This document shows positions 17,307-26,241 of a DNA stretch of 64,000 nucleotides, piece after piece; the first letter of the stretch is position 1; each line of letters opens with the position of its first letter. Source of the stretch: Bacillota bacterium (GTDB lineage Bacteria; Bacillota; Clostridia; Oscillospirales; Oscillospiraceae); NCBI GenBank assembly GCA_023459875.1, contig JAEWRY010000020.1:84120-148119 (forward strand). The letters are read 5' to 3'. The notes under the pieces are model-generated. The model made no database searches. It was not told the origin of the DNA and saw nothing but the letters and a program-made list of their open reading frames with translations. Position numbers and translations under genes: made by a program.

Positions 17307-18368
17307 TTGAACTTAAAACGTTATTTCGCGCTTCTCCTGGTATTTGTTGTCATAACGGGTCTTACCGCCTGCAGCTTTTTCTCCTCCGCTCCGAGCCCGT
17401 CGCCTGCCGCAGCTTCCCCCAGCGCTTCCCCAAGCCCTTCGTCCGCCAGCAGGACAACGGTAAATCTCACCCTGCTCAAAGGTCCCACCGGCGTCGGCGC
17501 CGCTAAGCTGCTTTCCGATAACGACGCCGGACTTACCGAAAACAGCTACAAGGTTACGGTATCCAGCGACAACTCCGAAGTGGCGGCAAGGCTCACGAGC
17601 GGCCAGACCGACATCGCCGCCCTTGCCACCAACGTGGCTGCCAACCTCTTCAACAAATCGGGCGGGGACATCAAGCTTCTCGCCCTCAACACCCTGGGCG
17701 TCCTTTATATTCTGGAGCGGGGCGGCACCAACGTAAACTCCGTGACCGATCTCAAGGGAAAAACTCTCTACGCCACCGGTCAGGGCGCAAACCCAGAGTT
17801 TGTGCTGAACTTTCTTCTGGAACAGAACGGCCTCGTACCGGGAACCGATGTGAAGATCGTCTGGAAAACCTCCGACGAGGTTTCCGCCCTGATGCTCACA
17901 GGAGACGCAGAATACTGTATGCTTCCCGTGCCTGCCGCGACAGCGCTGGAACTGAAAACCGTCTCTTCCGACGCCGCTTCAAAGATCATTCCCGTTCTGG
18001 ATCTCACCGAGGAATGGGATAACGCGACCGACAGCAGCTCTCTGATCATGGGCTGCGTGGTGGTACGCAGGGAGTTCGCTGAAGAAAACCCCCAGGCGGT
18101 CTCCGATTTTCTGACCGAATACGCCTCCTCCATCCAATATGTGAAGGATCACCCTGATGAGGCCGCGGTTTTGGTTGCCCGCTATGGGATCACCCCCAGC
18201 GAAGCCATTGCCAAGGCCGCTATCCCCGACTGTAATCTCATCTGCGTGTCCGGCAAGGATATGAGAGACGCCATTCAGGGTTACTACGAGGTGCTTTTCT
18301 CCGTAGATCCCGCTTCCATCGGAGGGTCGATTCCCGATGACTCGTTTTACTTCTTTGTCCAAAAATAA
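17307..18368 (+). CDS. ABC transporter substrate-binding lipoprotein (COG0715/NMT1-like)
   Basis: This is a secreted lipoprotein of the SsuA/TauA/NMT1-like class that captures a small ligand outside the membrane. It has a signal peptide with lipobox LTAC about 25 residues in, a Ser/Pro/Ala-rich tether, and a periplasmic-binding-protein type II fold (GVGAAKLL, ERGGTNVNSVTDLKGKTLYA, ending near residue 350). The start is uncertain: TTG 17307 has GAAAGGA at a good distance; ATG 17298 or TTG 17289 are in frame. It overlaps the permease gene by 32 bases. Relatives bind sulphonates, nitrate/bicarbonate or thiamine pyrimidines; the sequence alone does not decide the ligand. Confidence 0.88.
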   Translation: MNLKRYFALLLVFVVITGLTACSFFSSAPSPSPAAASPSASPSPSSASRTTVNLTLLKGPTGVGAAKLLSDNDAGLTENSYKVTVSSDNSEVAARLTSGQTDIAALATNVAANLFNKSGGDIKLLALNTLGVLYILERGGTNVNSVTDLKGKTLYATGQGANPEFVLNFLLEQNGLVPGTDVKIVWKTSDEVSALMLTGDAEYCMLPVPAATALELKTVSSDAASKIIPVLDLTEEWDNATDSSSLIMGCVVVRREFAEENPQAVSDFLTEYASSIQYVKDHPDEAAVLVARYGITPSEAIAKAAIPDCNLICVSGKDMRDAIQGYYEVLFSVDPASIGGSIPDDSFYFFVQK

Positions 18369-19104
18369 AGTCCTCCGTATTCTGCTGCCCCCGGTCTTCT
18401 GGCTGGGGGTTTGGCAGTTTGCGGCCATATCCGTGGGCAAGGAGATCCTTCTGCCCTCTCCCCTGGCCGTCCTCACGACCCTCAAAACCCTCGCCGTTAC
18501 CCCAGTCTTCTGGCAGACCTCGCTGTTATCCCTGATCCGTATTTTCGCGGGCTTCTGGTGCGGCGCCATCGCGGGGACGCTGGTTGCCGTGGCGACATTC
18601 GCCGTTCCCCTGGCCGATACCCTCCTCTCCCCGGCGGTCCGGGTCATCCGCGCTACTCCCGTGGTCTCTTTTATTATTCTTGTCCTGTTGTGGATCGGCT
18701 CCGGGCTGGTCCCCGGCGTCATTTCCGCACTGATGGTCCTTCCCGTCCTCTGGGAAAATGTGCGCGGCGGTCTCCTCGGGACCGATCCGCTGCTGTTGGA
18801 GATGGCGCGGGCGTACCGTTTTGGTCCGTTTAAAACAGCCCGTCTCATTTATTATCCTTCGGTGCGCCCGCCGTTTAACGTGGGGTGCCGCACCGGCCTT
18901 GGACTGGCCTGGAAAGCGGGTGTGGCGGCCGAGGTGCTCTGCCAGCCGGAGCTCGCCATCGGCTCCAGGGTGTATTACTCCAAGATCACTTTAGATTCTC
19001 CTGCCCTTTTTGCCTGGACTCTGGTTGTCATTCTGCTCAGCTTTTTGCTGGAGTGGGCCATTTCGGCTTTATTCCGAAGGCTGGAAAGGGGAGCGCATTC
19101 ATGA
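18337..19104 (+). CDS. ABC transporter permease (SsuC/TauC-like)
   Basis: The 255 residues form about six membrane helices with a BPD_transp_1-type core. The cytoplasmic coupling loop appears as EMARAYRFGPFKTARLIYYPSVRP split around its EAA-like sequence (about residues 150-173). The N-terminal helix follows SKNKVLRILLPPVFW. Its ATG lies inside the end of the substrate-binding-protein gene and its stop overlaps the ATPase start (ATGA), so the three transporter genes are translationally coupled. Confidence 0.9.
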   Translation: MTRFTSLSKNKVLRILLPPVFWLGVWQFAAISVGKEILLPSPLAVLTTLKTLAVTPVFWQTSLLSLIRIFAGFWCGAIAGTLVAVATFAVPLADTLLSPAVRVIRATPVVSFIILVLLWIGSGLVPGVISALMVLPVLWENVRGGLLGTDPLLLEMARAYRFGPFKTARLIYYPSVRPPFNVGCRTGLGLAWKAGVAAEVLCQPELAIGSRVYYSKITLDSPALFAWTLVVILLSFLLEWAISALFRRLERGAHS

Positions 19105-19682
19105 TATCTCTGGAGCACGTCACCGTCCGCTTCGGCGAAAAGCTTGTGCTGGACGATTTTTCTCTCACGGTACCGGAAACCGGCATCACCGCCGTTACCG
19201 GCGAGTCCGGCTGCGGCAAAACCACCCTGCTGCGTGTCCTGGCCGGCCTGCAGCCGGTCCAATTCGGCCGTGTAACGGGAATTACTCCCCGTCAGACAGC
19301 CTTTCTTTTTCAGGAAAACCGTCTGCTTACCTGGCGCACGGTCCAGCAGCATATCACGGATGTCCTCCCAAAAGACCGCAAGATGGAGGCCGCTTCCCTC
19401 CTTAACCTCATCGGGCTTTCGGGCGAGGCTAAAAACTATCCCGCGGCCCTGTCGGGCGGAATGGCGCGCAGATTGGCGCTGGGCAGGGCGTTGGCACTGG
19501 GCGGAGAGCTGTATCTTCTGGACGAGCCCTTCACCGGGGTGGGGCCGGAGCATCAGCACCGCATCCTGGAGGGCATCAGGGGGCTCGGTAAGCGCGTGTT
19601 TCTTGTTACCCACGAGGAAGAGGTCCTCGCGCTCGCCGACCGGGTCTTTTTATTTTCCGGTCCGCCTCTTAAACTGCGTTAA
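19101..19682 (+). CDS. ABC transporter ATP-binding protein
   Basis: This 193-residue ATPase powers the importer. It shows Walker A GESGCGKTT (about residues 34-42), a Q-loop FLFQENRLL, the signature LSGGMARRLALGRAL, Walker B LYLLDEPF and a switch His in LVTHEEEV. At 193 residues it is shorter than the roughly 240-260 of SsuB/TauB relatives, lacking most of the C-terminal extension, but all catalytic motifs are present. The ATG overlaps the permease stop. Confidence 0.92.
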   Translation: MISLEHVTVRFGEKLVLDDFSLTVPETGITAVTGESGCGKTTLLRVLAGLQPVQFGRVTGITPRQTAFLFQENRLLTWRTVQQHITDVLPKDRKMEAASLLNLIGLSGEAKNYPAALSGGMARRLALGRALALGGELYLLDEPFTGVGPEHQHRILEGIRGLGKRVFLVTHEEEVLALADRVFLFSGPPLKLR

Positions 19683-19740
19683 AATTATGTCTTTCACTGC
19701 CAATTTTACTTGCCGGCGCTACTTTTTTCAGAGAAAGCAC

Positions 19741-19769
19741 TTGCTTTCCCGCCTTTTTTGTGATATGCT
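19741..19769 (+). promoter_or_regulatory. Predicted promoter of the rimP-nusA-infB operon
   Basis: TTGCTT (19741-19746) and TATGCT (19764-19769) are 17 bases apart, about 110 bases upstream of rimP. Confidence 0.5.
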
Positions 19770-19798
19770 GACACAGTCGTAATGTAACTATCCGTTTT

Positions 19799-19826
19799 GA
19801 GTGGGGCCCGCCCCGCTCTTTCTTTT
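19799..19826 (+). terminator. Terminator-like hairpin in the rimP leader
   Basis: An 8-base GC-rich stem (GAGTGGGG paired with CCCCGCTC) with a 4-base loop is followed by TTTCTTTT. It lies downstream of the predicted promoter and upstream of rimP, so it is either the terminator of the preceding ABC operon or a leader attenuator of the nusA operon. Confidence 0.55.
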
Positions 19827-19880
19827 GTGAAAAATGGGAAATGTAAATTTATGGGTATTTGCCTTGCAGGAGGGGCATTC

Positions 19881-20324
19881 ATGTCGAAAGTGATTGAGAA
19901 GACCGCAGCCCTGGCCGCTTCCATTGCCCAGGCAAACGGATGTACCCTTTGGGACGTGGAGTATGTAAAGGAAGCCGGCGCCTGGTTTCTCCGGGTCTAT
20001 ATCGACAAGGAAGACGGCGTTTCCATTCATGACTGCGAAGCGATAAGCCGTCCCTTGTCGGACGCGCTGGATGAAGCCGACCCTATTGAGGGGAGTTATA
20101 CCCTCGAGGTATCCTCTGCGGGCATTGACCGGATTCTTAAAAAGCCCGAACATTTTGCAGCTTTTTTGGGCAGTATGGTGGATGTAAAGCTTTACAAGGC
20201 CATCGACGGCAAAAAGGGACTCTCGGGCAGGCTGGAAACCTATGATAACGGTGATATTACCGTAGGCGGCGCGGCACTCAAAAAGCAAGATGTGGCGCAG
20301 GTGCGCCTACATGTAGATTTTTAA
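19881..20324 (+). CDS. rimP: Ribosome maturation factor RimP
   Basis: RimP assists 30S subunit maturation. The 147-residue protein has the typical N-terminal domain (LWDVEYVKEAGAWFLRVYIDKEDGVSI, split across conserved positions; DCEAISRPLSDALDE) and the Sm-like C-terminal domain following LEVSSAGIDRIL. The start is ATG 19881 with GCAGGAGGGG upstream; the open frame extends about 28 codons further with no site. It is the first gene of the conserved nusA-infB cluster. Confidence 0.93.
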   Translation: MSKVIEKTAALAASIAQANGCTLWDVEYVKEAGAWFLRVYIDKEDGVSIHDCEAISRPLSDALDEADPIEGSYTLEVSSAGIDRILKKPEHFAAFLGSMVDVKLYKAIDGKKGLSGRLETYDNGDITVGGAALKKQDVAQVRLHVDF

Positions 20325-20337
20325 GGAGAGCGGGATC

Positions 20338-21498
20338 ATGGCTAAAAGAAATGCAAAGCCTCAGAAATCAAACGAGCTGGACGGCAGGGAGTTTTTTGCC
20401 GCCATTTCCATGATCGAACGGGAAAAGGGGATTCCCAAGGCTTATATGCTGGATAAGATCACCCAGGCTCTCATCTCTGCTTACAAGCGTGACCATGAGG
20501 GAATTGGGGATAATGTTACGGTAGATGCCAACGAGACAGCCGGCGAAGTCCGTATGTACGTGAAAAAAGACGTGGTGGAGACTGTTGATAACCCCTCCAC
20601 CGAAATTTCCCTGGAGGAAGCCCGTCTCTCCCTCCCCCAGGCCCAGTATGGAGATGTTGTCCGAATTGAGATCAAGGCCCGCAGCTTTGGCCGGATCGCC
20701 GCCCAAACGGCGCGTCAGGTCATCATCCAGGGGATGCGCGAGGCCGAGCGCAGCATGGTCTATGATGAATTCAATTCCAAGGAGCACGAGATGCTCACCG
20801 GCATTGTCACCCGGATCGACCCCCGCAGCGGCGCAATCACTTTGCGGATCAGCAGCGGCAGCGGAGAGGCAACGGACGCCTATCTGGCTCCCGCCGAGCA
20901 GGTGCGGGGCGAGGTCATTAAGGAAGGCGACCGCCTTAAGGTTTACGTGGTGGAGGTGCGCCGCAGCGCCCGCGGGCCCCAGGTGCTCATTTCCCGCACC
21001 CATCCCGGTCTGGTGAAGCGCCTCTTTGAGCTGGAGGTCCCCGAAATCTACGACGGAACGGTGGAGGTGCGCTCCATCGCCCGTGAAGCGGGCAGCCGTA
21101 CCAAGCTCGCCGTCTGGTCTTCCGATTCCAACGTGGATCCCATCGGCGCGTGCGTCGGGCCCCGCTCCAGCCGGGTGAACAACGTTGTGGAAGAACTCCG
21201 GGGCGAAAAAGTGGATATCATAAAGTACAGCGACGACCCCGCTTCTTATGTGGCCGCCGCTCTTTCCCCCGCGGACGTGATCAGCGTGGAAACTCTGGAG
21301 GGCGGCAAGAGCTGCCGGGTGATCGTGCCCGACGATCAGTTATCCCTTGCAATCGGCAAGGAGGGGCAGAACGCCCGCCTGGCCGCAAAACTCACCGGAT
21401 TCAAAATCGATATCAAGCCGCAGAGCGCTCCGGGCGGCCCCCCCCCAGCGCAGGAGCCGGAGATCGATCTGATCGCCGAGGAACCGGAAGACAGGTAA
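20338..21498 (+). CDS. nusA: Transcription termination/antitermination factor NusA
   Basis: NusA binds RNA polymerase and nascent RNA and modulates pausing, termination and antitermination. The 386 residues contain the NusA N-terminal domain (to about residue 125), an S1 domain (about 135-200, EMLTGIVTRIDPRSGAITL), and two KH domains (about 205-345; DPIGACVGPRSSRVNNVVEEL and LAIGKEGQNARLAAKLTG split around GxxG loops). A short Pro/Glu-rich acidic tail ends the protein. The ATG follows AAGGAGAGCGG. It lies 13 bases after rimP. Confidence 0.96.
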   Translation: MAKRNAKPQKSNELDGREFFAAISMIEREKGIPKAYMLDKITQALISAYKRDHEGIGDNVTVDANETAGEVRMYVKKDVVETVDNPSTEISLEEARLSLPQAQYGDVVRIEIKARSFGRIAAQTARQVIIQGMREAERSMVYDEFNSKEHEMLTGIVTRIDPRSGAITLRISSGSGEATDAYLAPAEQVRGEVIKEGDRLKVYVVEVRRSARGPQVLISRTHPGLVKRLFELEVPEIYDGTVEVRSIAREAGSRTKLAVWSSDSNVDPIGACVGPRSSRVNNVVEELRGEKVDIIKYSDDPASYVAAALSPADVISVETLEGGKSCRVIVPDDQLSLAIGKEGQNARLAAKLTGFKIDIKPQSAPGGPPPAQEPEIDLIAEEPEDR

Positions 21499-21538
21499 TC
21501 CTCCGATAGAAGTAAATTGGGTTGGGAGGTGAGGTAAG

Positions 21539-21814
21539 GTGCCAAAAAAAATACCCCTGCGGCAATGTCTCGGCTGCCGGGAAATGAAGCCGAAGCGGGA
21601 ACTTATCCGGGTGGTAAAATCCCCGGAGGGAGAAATCTCTCTGGACTTCAAGGGCAAGAAACCTGGACGGGGCGCTTACCTGTGCCCCGATGAAGAGTGT
21701 CTGAAACGCGCCAGAAAGTCAAAGGCTCTGGAACGCGCTTTTTCCATGCAGATGCCGGACGGCATCTACGACTCGCTCGCAGCAGAAATGAAAGAGGGAA
21801 CTGCCCATGGCTGA
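21539..21814 (+). CDS. ylxR: YlxR/RnpM family RNA-binding protein (DUF448)
   Basis: This small basic protein belongs to the YlxR family; in B. subtilis the member has been described as a regulator that binds RNase P RNA (RnpM). Diagnostic segments are RQCLGCREMKPKRELIRVV near the N-terminus and GRGAYLCPDEECLKRA. The start is GTG 21539, preceded by GGGAGGTGAGG. The stop overlaps the ylxQ ATG by eight bases. Gene order nusA-ylxR-ylxQ-infB matches other Firmicutes. Confidence 0.9.
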   Translation: MPKKIPLRQCLGCREMKPKRELIRVVKSPEGEISLDFKGKKPGRGAYLCPDEECLKRARKSKALERAFSMQMPDGIYDSLAAEMKEGTAHG

Positions 21815-22385
21815 TATCCTCTCCCTCGTAGGGCTGGCAAAGAAAGCTGGAAAACTGGAGGTTGGGGAAGAGCCGGTTGGCGCCGTCTGCCGGGCAAGGA
21901 AAGCCCATCTGGTGCTCTTGGCTTCCGATGCCGCTTCCAACACCGCCCGAAGGGCGGCTCACTTCGGCCAGGCAGGCAAGACCCTCTGGATCACGCTTCC
22001 CTGCTCGAAAAGCGCTCTGGGAGCCGCGGTCGGACACACCTCTTGCGCCATGGCCGCCGTTACCGACGCCGGCTTTGCCGCCGCGATCGCCCAAAAGCTG
22101 GCATCCGATGATCCCGGTTCTTTTGGTCCAGCCGCAGAGCAACTCTCCAGGAAAGCGGACAAAGTATATGAACGTCAGAAAGAACGGCGGCTGCATGAAA
22201 AACGCCTGAAGCAGCTTCGGGAAAAACCCTGGGCCGCTCCTCCGGCAAATAAGGCTTCCGGTCACAAATCTGAGCACAAGGGAGCTTCCGCTCCCCGCAG
22301 CCCGGACACCCTGAAAAAACCGGAACGGCCAAAGCCGCCCAAGTCAAAGGCCGCGCCTTCAAAGAAGACGCCTCCTGTCTCTTAG
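21807..22385 (+). CDS. ylxQ: L7Ae-family ribosomal protein YlxQ with long basic tail
   Basis: The N-terminal ~95 residues (LSLVGLAKKAGKLEVGEEPV, then KAHLVLLASDAASNT) form the L7Ae/L30e/Gadd45 fold that binds kink-turn RNA. B. subtilis YlxQ is about 100 residues; here a further ~95 residues follow, beginning as a charged coiled segment (KADKVYERQKERRLHEKRLKQ) and ending in a Lys/Pro/Ala/Ser-rich, probably disordered tail. The tail may add non-specific RNA or ribosome affinity. The gene is coupled to ylxR and followed by infB. Confidence 0.85.
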   Translation: MADILSLVGLAKKAGKLEVGEEPVGAVCRARKAHLVLLASDAASNTARRAAHFGQAGKTLWITLPCSKSALGAAVGHTSCAMAAVTDAGFAAAIAQKLASDDPGSFGPAAEQLSRKADKVYERQKERRLHEKRLKQLREKPWAAPPANKASGHKSEHKGASAPRSPDTLKKPERPKPPKSKAAPSKKTPPVS

Positions 22386-22431
22386 TCCCTGTTTGACGTG
22401 AATTTATTCTCTACAATCGGAGGTGGCTCAT

Positions 22432-24849
22432 TTGAGTCTTGTCAAATATCGTGTTCATGAAGTGGCCAAGGATTTCGGCAGAAGTACCAAGGAGATTGCC
22501 GATATCCTCACCACCTATGCTGTTGCGCCCAAAAACCATATGCAGGTGCTTGAGGACGGAGAGCTTTCCGTTATCTTCGAGTATCTTACCCAGCATAATC
22601 AGGTGGAGAGCATAGAAAGCGTCTTTGCCGACACTTACCACGAACCCAGGGCGGCTGCTCCCGCGCCGCACAAGGCCTCACCGGTTCCCTCCGAGGCAAA
22701 GCAGCCGGCGGCGTCCATCCCTCATCAGGACAAAGGGACGCCTCAGCCGGCGTCTGTTGCCACGCCCGCTGCTCCCGCTGTTCAGGTCCCCGCCGCTTCA
22801 AAACCGGCGCAGCCCGCTTCCCCTCAGCCGCCGCAGCAGCCTCACGTTCCGCGTCCCACCCGTGTCCCTGAAAAGAAAGTGGTGGATACCCGCAAGAGCG
22901 GCAACGTCAACCTCGCCCGGTACGACGAGCGTCTGGAAACCTTAGCTCCCGACAAGGCCAACAAGATGCAGGCCGGCAGGCAAAAGATACAGGGAAAAAG
23001 TCAGCAGCGCAAAGCAGGTCCCAGCTTCAGCAGCAAGCGCAGGGCGGAAGAGCAGGAGAAGCTGCGCCGCCTTCAGGCCGAGATCGCCAAGAAGCATCCT
23101 CTGGTGGTCAAGATTCCCGACGAAATTTCAGTCGGAGAACTGGCCTCACGAATGAAGAAAACAGGCGCCGAGGTTGTCGGCCGCCTCATCCGGATGGGCG
23201 TCATGGCTTCCCTCTCCGATATGGTCGACTACGACACCGCGGCCTTAGTGGCTATGGAGCTTGGCTGTAAAGTCGAGCACGAAGTCATCGTCACCATTGA
23301 AGAAAAGCTGATCGACACCGCCGAAGACAAAGAAGCGGATCTGGCCCCCCGCGCGCCGGTGGTTGTGGTCATGGGCCACGTTGACCACGGCAAGACCTCC
23401 CTGCTGGATAAAATCCGCTCCGCCAACGTGGCGGCCGGCGAGGCAGGCGGCATCACGCAGCATATCGGCGCTTATCAGGCGGAGGTCAACGGAAAACTCA
23501 TCACCTTCCTGGATACCCCGGGCCACGAGGCGTTTACCGCCATGCGCGCCCGCGGCGCCATGATCACCGACGTGGCTATTCTGGTGGTGGCTGCCGACGA
23601 CGGCATCATGCCCCAGACGATCGAGTCCATCAACCATGCCAAGGCCGCGAACATCCCCGTGATCGTAGCCATCAACAAAATGGATAAGCCGAACGTCAAC
23701 CCCGATCGCATCAAGCAGCAGCTCACCGAATACGAGCTGGTGGCGGAGGAATGGGGCGGCGATACCATTATCTGTCCTATCTCTGCCAAAACCGGCGAGG
23801 GCATTAAAACACTTCTTGAGATGGTCATCCTCACCGCAGAGATGAAGGAGCTCAGGGCCAACCCCAACCGCTCCGCCCACGGCACCGTTATCGAAGCGCG
23901 GCTGGATAAAGGCCGCGGTCCCGTGGCAACCTTATTGGTGCAGAACGGCACGCTGCATCAGGGAGACGTCATCATCGCCGGCACCGCCGTGGGCCGTGTC
24001 CGCGCCATGACGGACGCCAGCGGCAACAAGCTGGAGCACGCCGGTCCCTCCGTACCCGTGGAGATCATCGGCATGGGCGAGGTCCCCGGAGCGGGCGACG
24101 ATTTCCACGCCGTGGCCGACGAACGTATGGCCCGCGAGCTGGTGGAACAGCGTAAGCATGAGCAGAAGGTCGCCGCCGCCGGTCCTCAGAATCAGAAAGT
24201 CACGCTGGAAGATCTGTTCAGTCAGATCCAGCAGGGCGAACTGAAGGATCTGAACATTATCGTAAAGGCGGATGTGCAGGGCTCCGCCGAGGCGGTCAAA
24301 TCCAGTCTGGAAAAACTCTCCAACGATGAAGTGCGGGTCAGGGTAATCCATTGCGGCGTAGGCGCCATCAACGAGAACGACGTAACGCTGGCCGCTACCT
24401 CCAACGCCATTATCGTGGGCTTCAACGTTCGGCCGGACAACAACGCCCGGGACTCGTCCGACCGCATGAACGTGGATATGCGCATGTACCGCATCATCTA
24501 CGACTGCATCAACGAGATGGAAGCCGCCATGAAAGGCATGCTGACCCCCAAATATAAAGAAGTTACTCTCGGCCGGGTAGAAGTGCGCGAGGTTTACAAG
24601 ATCACCGGCGCGGGCATCATCGCCGGCTGCTACGTCACCGAGGGCAAGGTGGCGCGTCACGCCCAGCTACGGCTGGTTCGGGATGGTATCGTCATCCACG
24701 AGGGCGCCGTCGGGTCTCTCAAGCGCTTCAAGGATGACGTGAAAGAGGTCGCGCAGGGCTACGAATGCGGTCTTTCCATTGAAAAATATAGCGACGTCAA
24801 GGTCGGCGATATCATCGAGGCCTTCGTCATGGAGCAGATTCAGGCATAA
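22432..24849 (+). CDS. infB: Translation initiation factor IF-2
   Basis: IF-2 positions initiator tRNA on the 30S subunit and promotes subunit joining. The N-terminus has an IF2_N module (KYRVHEVAKDFGRSTKEI), followed by an Ala/Pro-rich linker (about residues 70-160) and a second IF2_N module near residue 225. The G domain begins at about residue 313 with GHVDHGKTSLLD, followed by DTPGHEAFTAMRARGA and NKMDKPN. Domains II, III and IV (C2) follow to the end. TTG 22432 with a well-spaced GGAGGTGG site is preferred over GTG 22423. At about 805 residues it is of normal length. Confidence 0.96.
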   Translation: MSLVKYRVHEVAKDFGRSTKEIADILTTYAVAPKNHMQVLEDGELSVIFEYLTQHNQVESIESVFADTYHEPRAAAPAPHKASPVPSEAKQPAASIPHQDKGTPQPASVATPAAPAVQVPAASKPAQPASPQPPQQPHVPRPTRVPEKKVVDTRKSGNVNLARYDERLETLAPDKANKMQAGRQKIQGKSQQRKAGPSFSSKRRAEEQEKLRRLQAEIAKKHPLVVKIPDEISVGELASRMKKTGAEVVGRLIRMGVMASLSDMVDYDTAALVAMELGCKVEHEVIVTIEEKLIDTAEDKEADLAPRAPVVVVMGHVDHGKTSLLDKIRSANVAAGEAGGITQHIGAYQAEVNGKLITFLDTPGHEAFTAMRARGAMITDVAILVVAADDGIMPQTIESINHAKAANIPVIVAINKMDKPNVNPDRIKQQLTEYELVAEEWGGDTIICPISAKTGEGIKTLLEMVILTAEMKELRANPNRSAHGTVIEARLDKGRGPVATLLVQNGTLHQGDVIIAGTAVGRVRAMTDASGNKLEHAGPSVPVEIIGMGEVPGAGDDFHAVADERMARELVEQRKHEQKVAAAGPQNQKVTLEDLFSQIQQGELKDLNIIVKADVQGSAEAVKSSLEKLSNDEVRVRVIHCGVGAINENDVTLAATSNAIIVGFNVRPDNNARDSSDRMNVDMRMYRIIYDCINEMEAAMKGMLTPKYKEVTLGRVEVREVYKITGAGIIAGCYVTEGKVARHAQLRLVRDGIVIHEGAVGSLKRFKDDVKEVAQGYECGLSIEKYSDVKVGDIIEAFVMEQIQA

Positions 24850-24888
24850 TTTTGCCTGCCTCCCATTCAAATTAATTGAGGTATCAAC

Positions 24889-25254
24889 ATGGCAAACAAC
24901 CGTCTCGGCCGCGTCAACGAGGAAATCCAGCGGGAGCTGGCCTCTCTCATCCGAACCATGAAGGATCCCAGAGTCCACGGCCTGGTATCCATCACAGCGG
25001 TGGAAACCACCCCCGACCTGCGGTACGCCAAGGTGTTCGTAAGCGTGCTGGATAAAAGTGACGTAAACGAGGTTATCAAGGGGCTCAAGTCCGCGGGAGG
25101 CTATCTCCGGCGGGAGCTTGGCCGTGCGCTCACATTGCGCTACACCCCTGAACTCGTCTTTCAGCGGGATGATTCCATCGATCACGGCGCCCGGATTCTT
25201 GAGGTGCTCCGGAAGATGGAGCCGACGCCCGGCGGAGAGGGGAACGAAGAGTGA
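24889..25254 (+). CDS. rbfA: Ribosome-binding factor A
   Basis: RbfA is a single-KH-domain cold-shock factor for 16S rRNA 5'-end maturation. Conserved segments are RVNEEIQRELASLIR near the N-terminus, MKDPRVHGLVSITAVETTPDL and ELVFQRDDSIDHGARI near the C-terminus. The 121-residue length is normal. It lies between infB and nrnA; the nrnA GTG overlaps its TGA. Confidence 0.95.
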   Translation: MANNRLGRVNEEIQRELASLIRTMKDPRVHGLVSITAVETTPDLRYAKVFVSVLDKSDVNEVIKGLKSAGGYLRRELGRALTLRYTPELVFQRDDSIDHGARILEVLRKMEPTPGGEGNEE

Positions 25255-26201
25255 ACATCAATTACCGTAAGGCCGCCGCCCTTCTTGTCGAAAAGGACAA
25301 CATTCTGATTATTTCCCACCGCCGGCCCGACGGGGATACCATCGGGTGCGCCGCCGCGCTTTGCCTTGGTCTGAGAAATATCGGAAAAACCGCATACATC
25401 CTTCCCAACCCGGATGTGAGCAGCCTGTTTCTCCCTTATCTGGAGGGCAAGCTGGCCCACCCGGATTTTATTCCCGAGTATGTGGTAGCCGTCGACATTG
25501 CGGGGAAAGAGCTCTACACCCAGAACTCCGTTACCTACATAGACCGGCTGGATCTGTGCATTGATCACCATGCCTCCAACGAGGGACTGGGAAAAGACAT
25601 CTGTCTGGATATCACCTGCGCCTCCTGCGGGGAGCTTTTGTTTGACATTCTGAAGGAAATGGGGCCGGTTACCCCGGAAATCGCCCTTCCTCTTTATGTG
25701 GCGGTCTCCACCGACACCGGCTGCTTTGTCTATAATAACACCACAGCCCGTTCCCACTTGGTGGCCGCGGCCCTTATGGAACTGGGGATTGATTACAAGT
25801 GGGCCAATAAGCGGCATTTCCGCACCAAGTCTTTTAAGCGGCTTAAGCTCGAGAGTATGATTACCGATCAGATGGAGCGTTTCGACGGGGGTACTGTCGT
25901 GATCGCCACGGTGACGCTGGACATGATGCGCGCTCTTTCCGCCACGGAAGAAGATGTGGAGGATATCGCAGCCTTCGTAGGCCAGATTGAGGGAGCTCAG
26001 ACCGCCGTTACCCTCCGTGAAATAAAACCGCTGGAGTGCAAGATCTCAGTGCGCACCTTAGGGGGGGTAAACGCCAACAGCGTCTGCTCTTTGCTCGGCG
26101 GCGGAGGTCACGAGGGCGCGGGCGGCTGTACGGTTTTCGACACGGTGCCGGCGGCCAAGGCAGCTATTCTGGACGCCATCAGGACTGTAAAGAACCGATA
26201 G
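25251..26201 (+). CDS. nrnA: DHH/DHHA1 phosphoesterase, NrnA-type nanoRNase/pAp phosphatase
   Basis: This 316-residue protein matches NrnA, which degrades very short oligoribonucleotides and dephosphorylates 3'-phosphoadenosine-5'-phosphate. The DHH domain shows ISHRRPDGDTIGCAAAL (metal-binding His and Asp) and CIDHHASNEG, the family's DHH motif (near residue 104). The C-terminal DHHA1 domain has the RNA-binding loop GGGGHEGAGGC. The start GTG overlaps the rbfA stop (GTGA). The position between rbfA and truB is typical for clostridia. Confidence 0.92.
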   Translation: MNINYRKAAALLVEKDNILIISHRRPDGDTIGCAAALCLGLRNIGKTAYILPNPDVSSLFLPYLEGKLAHPDFIPEYVVAVDIAGKELYTQNSVTYIDRLDLCIDHHASNEGLGKDICLDITCASCGELLFDILKEMGPVTPEIALPLYVAVSTDTGCFVYNNTTARSHLVAAALMELGIDYKWANKRHFRTKSFKRLKLESMITDQMERFDGGTVVIATVTLDMMRALSATEEDVEDIAAFVGQIEGAQTAVTLREIKPLECKISVRTLGGVNANSVCSLLGGGGHEGAGGCTVFDTVPAAKAAILDAIRTVKNR

Positions 26202-26241
26202 GATCTTGCGCAGCCACATACGATAAAGGGAGGCAGCTTTC

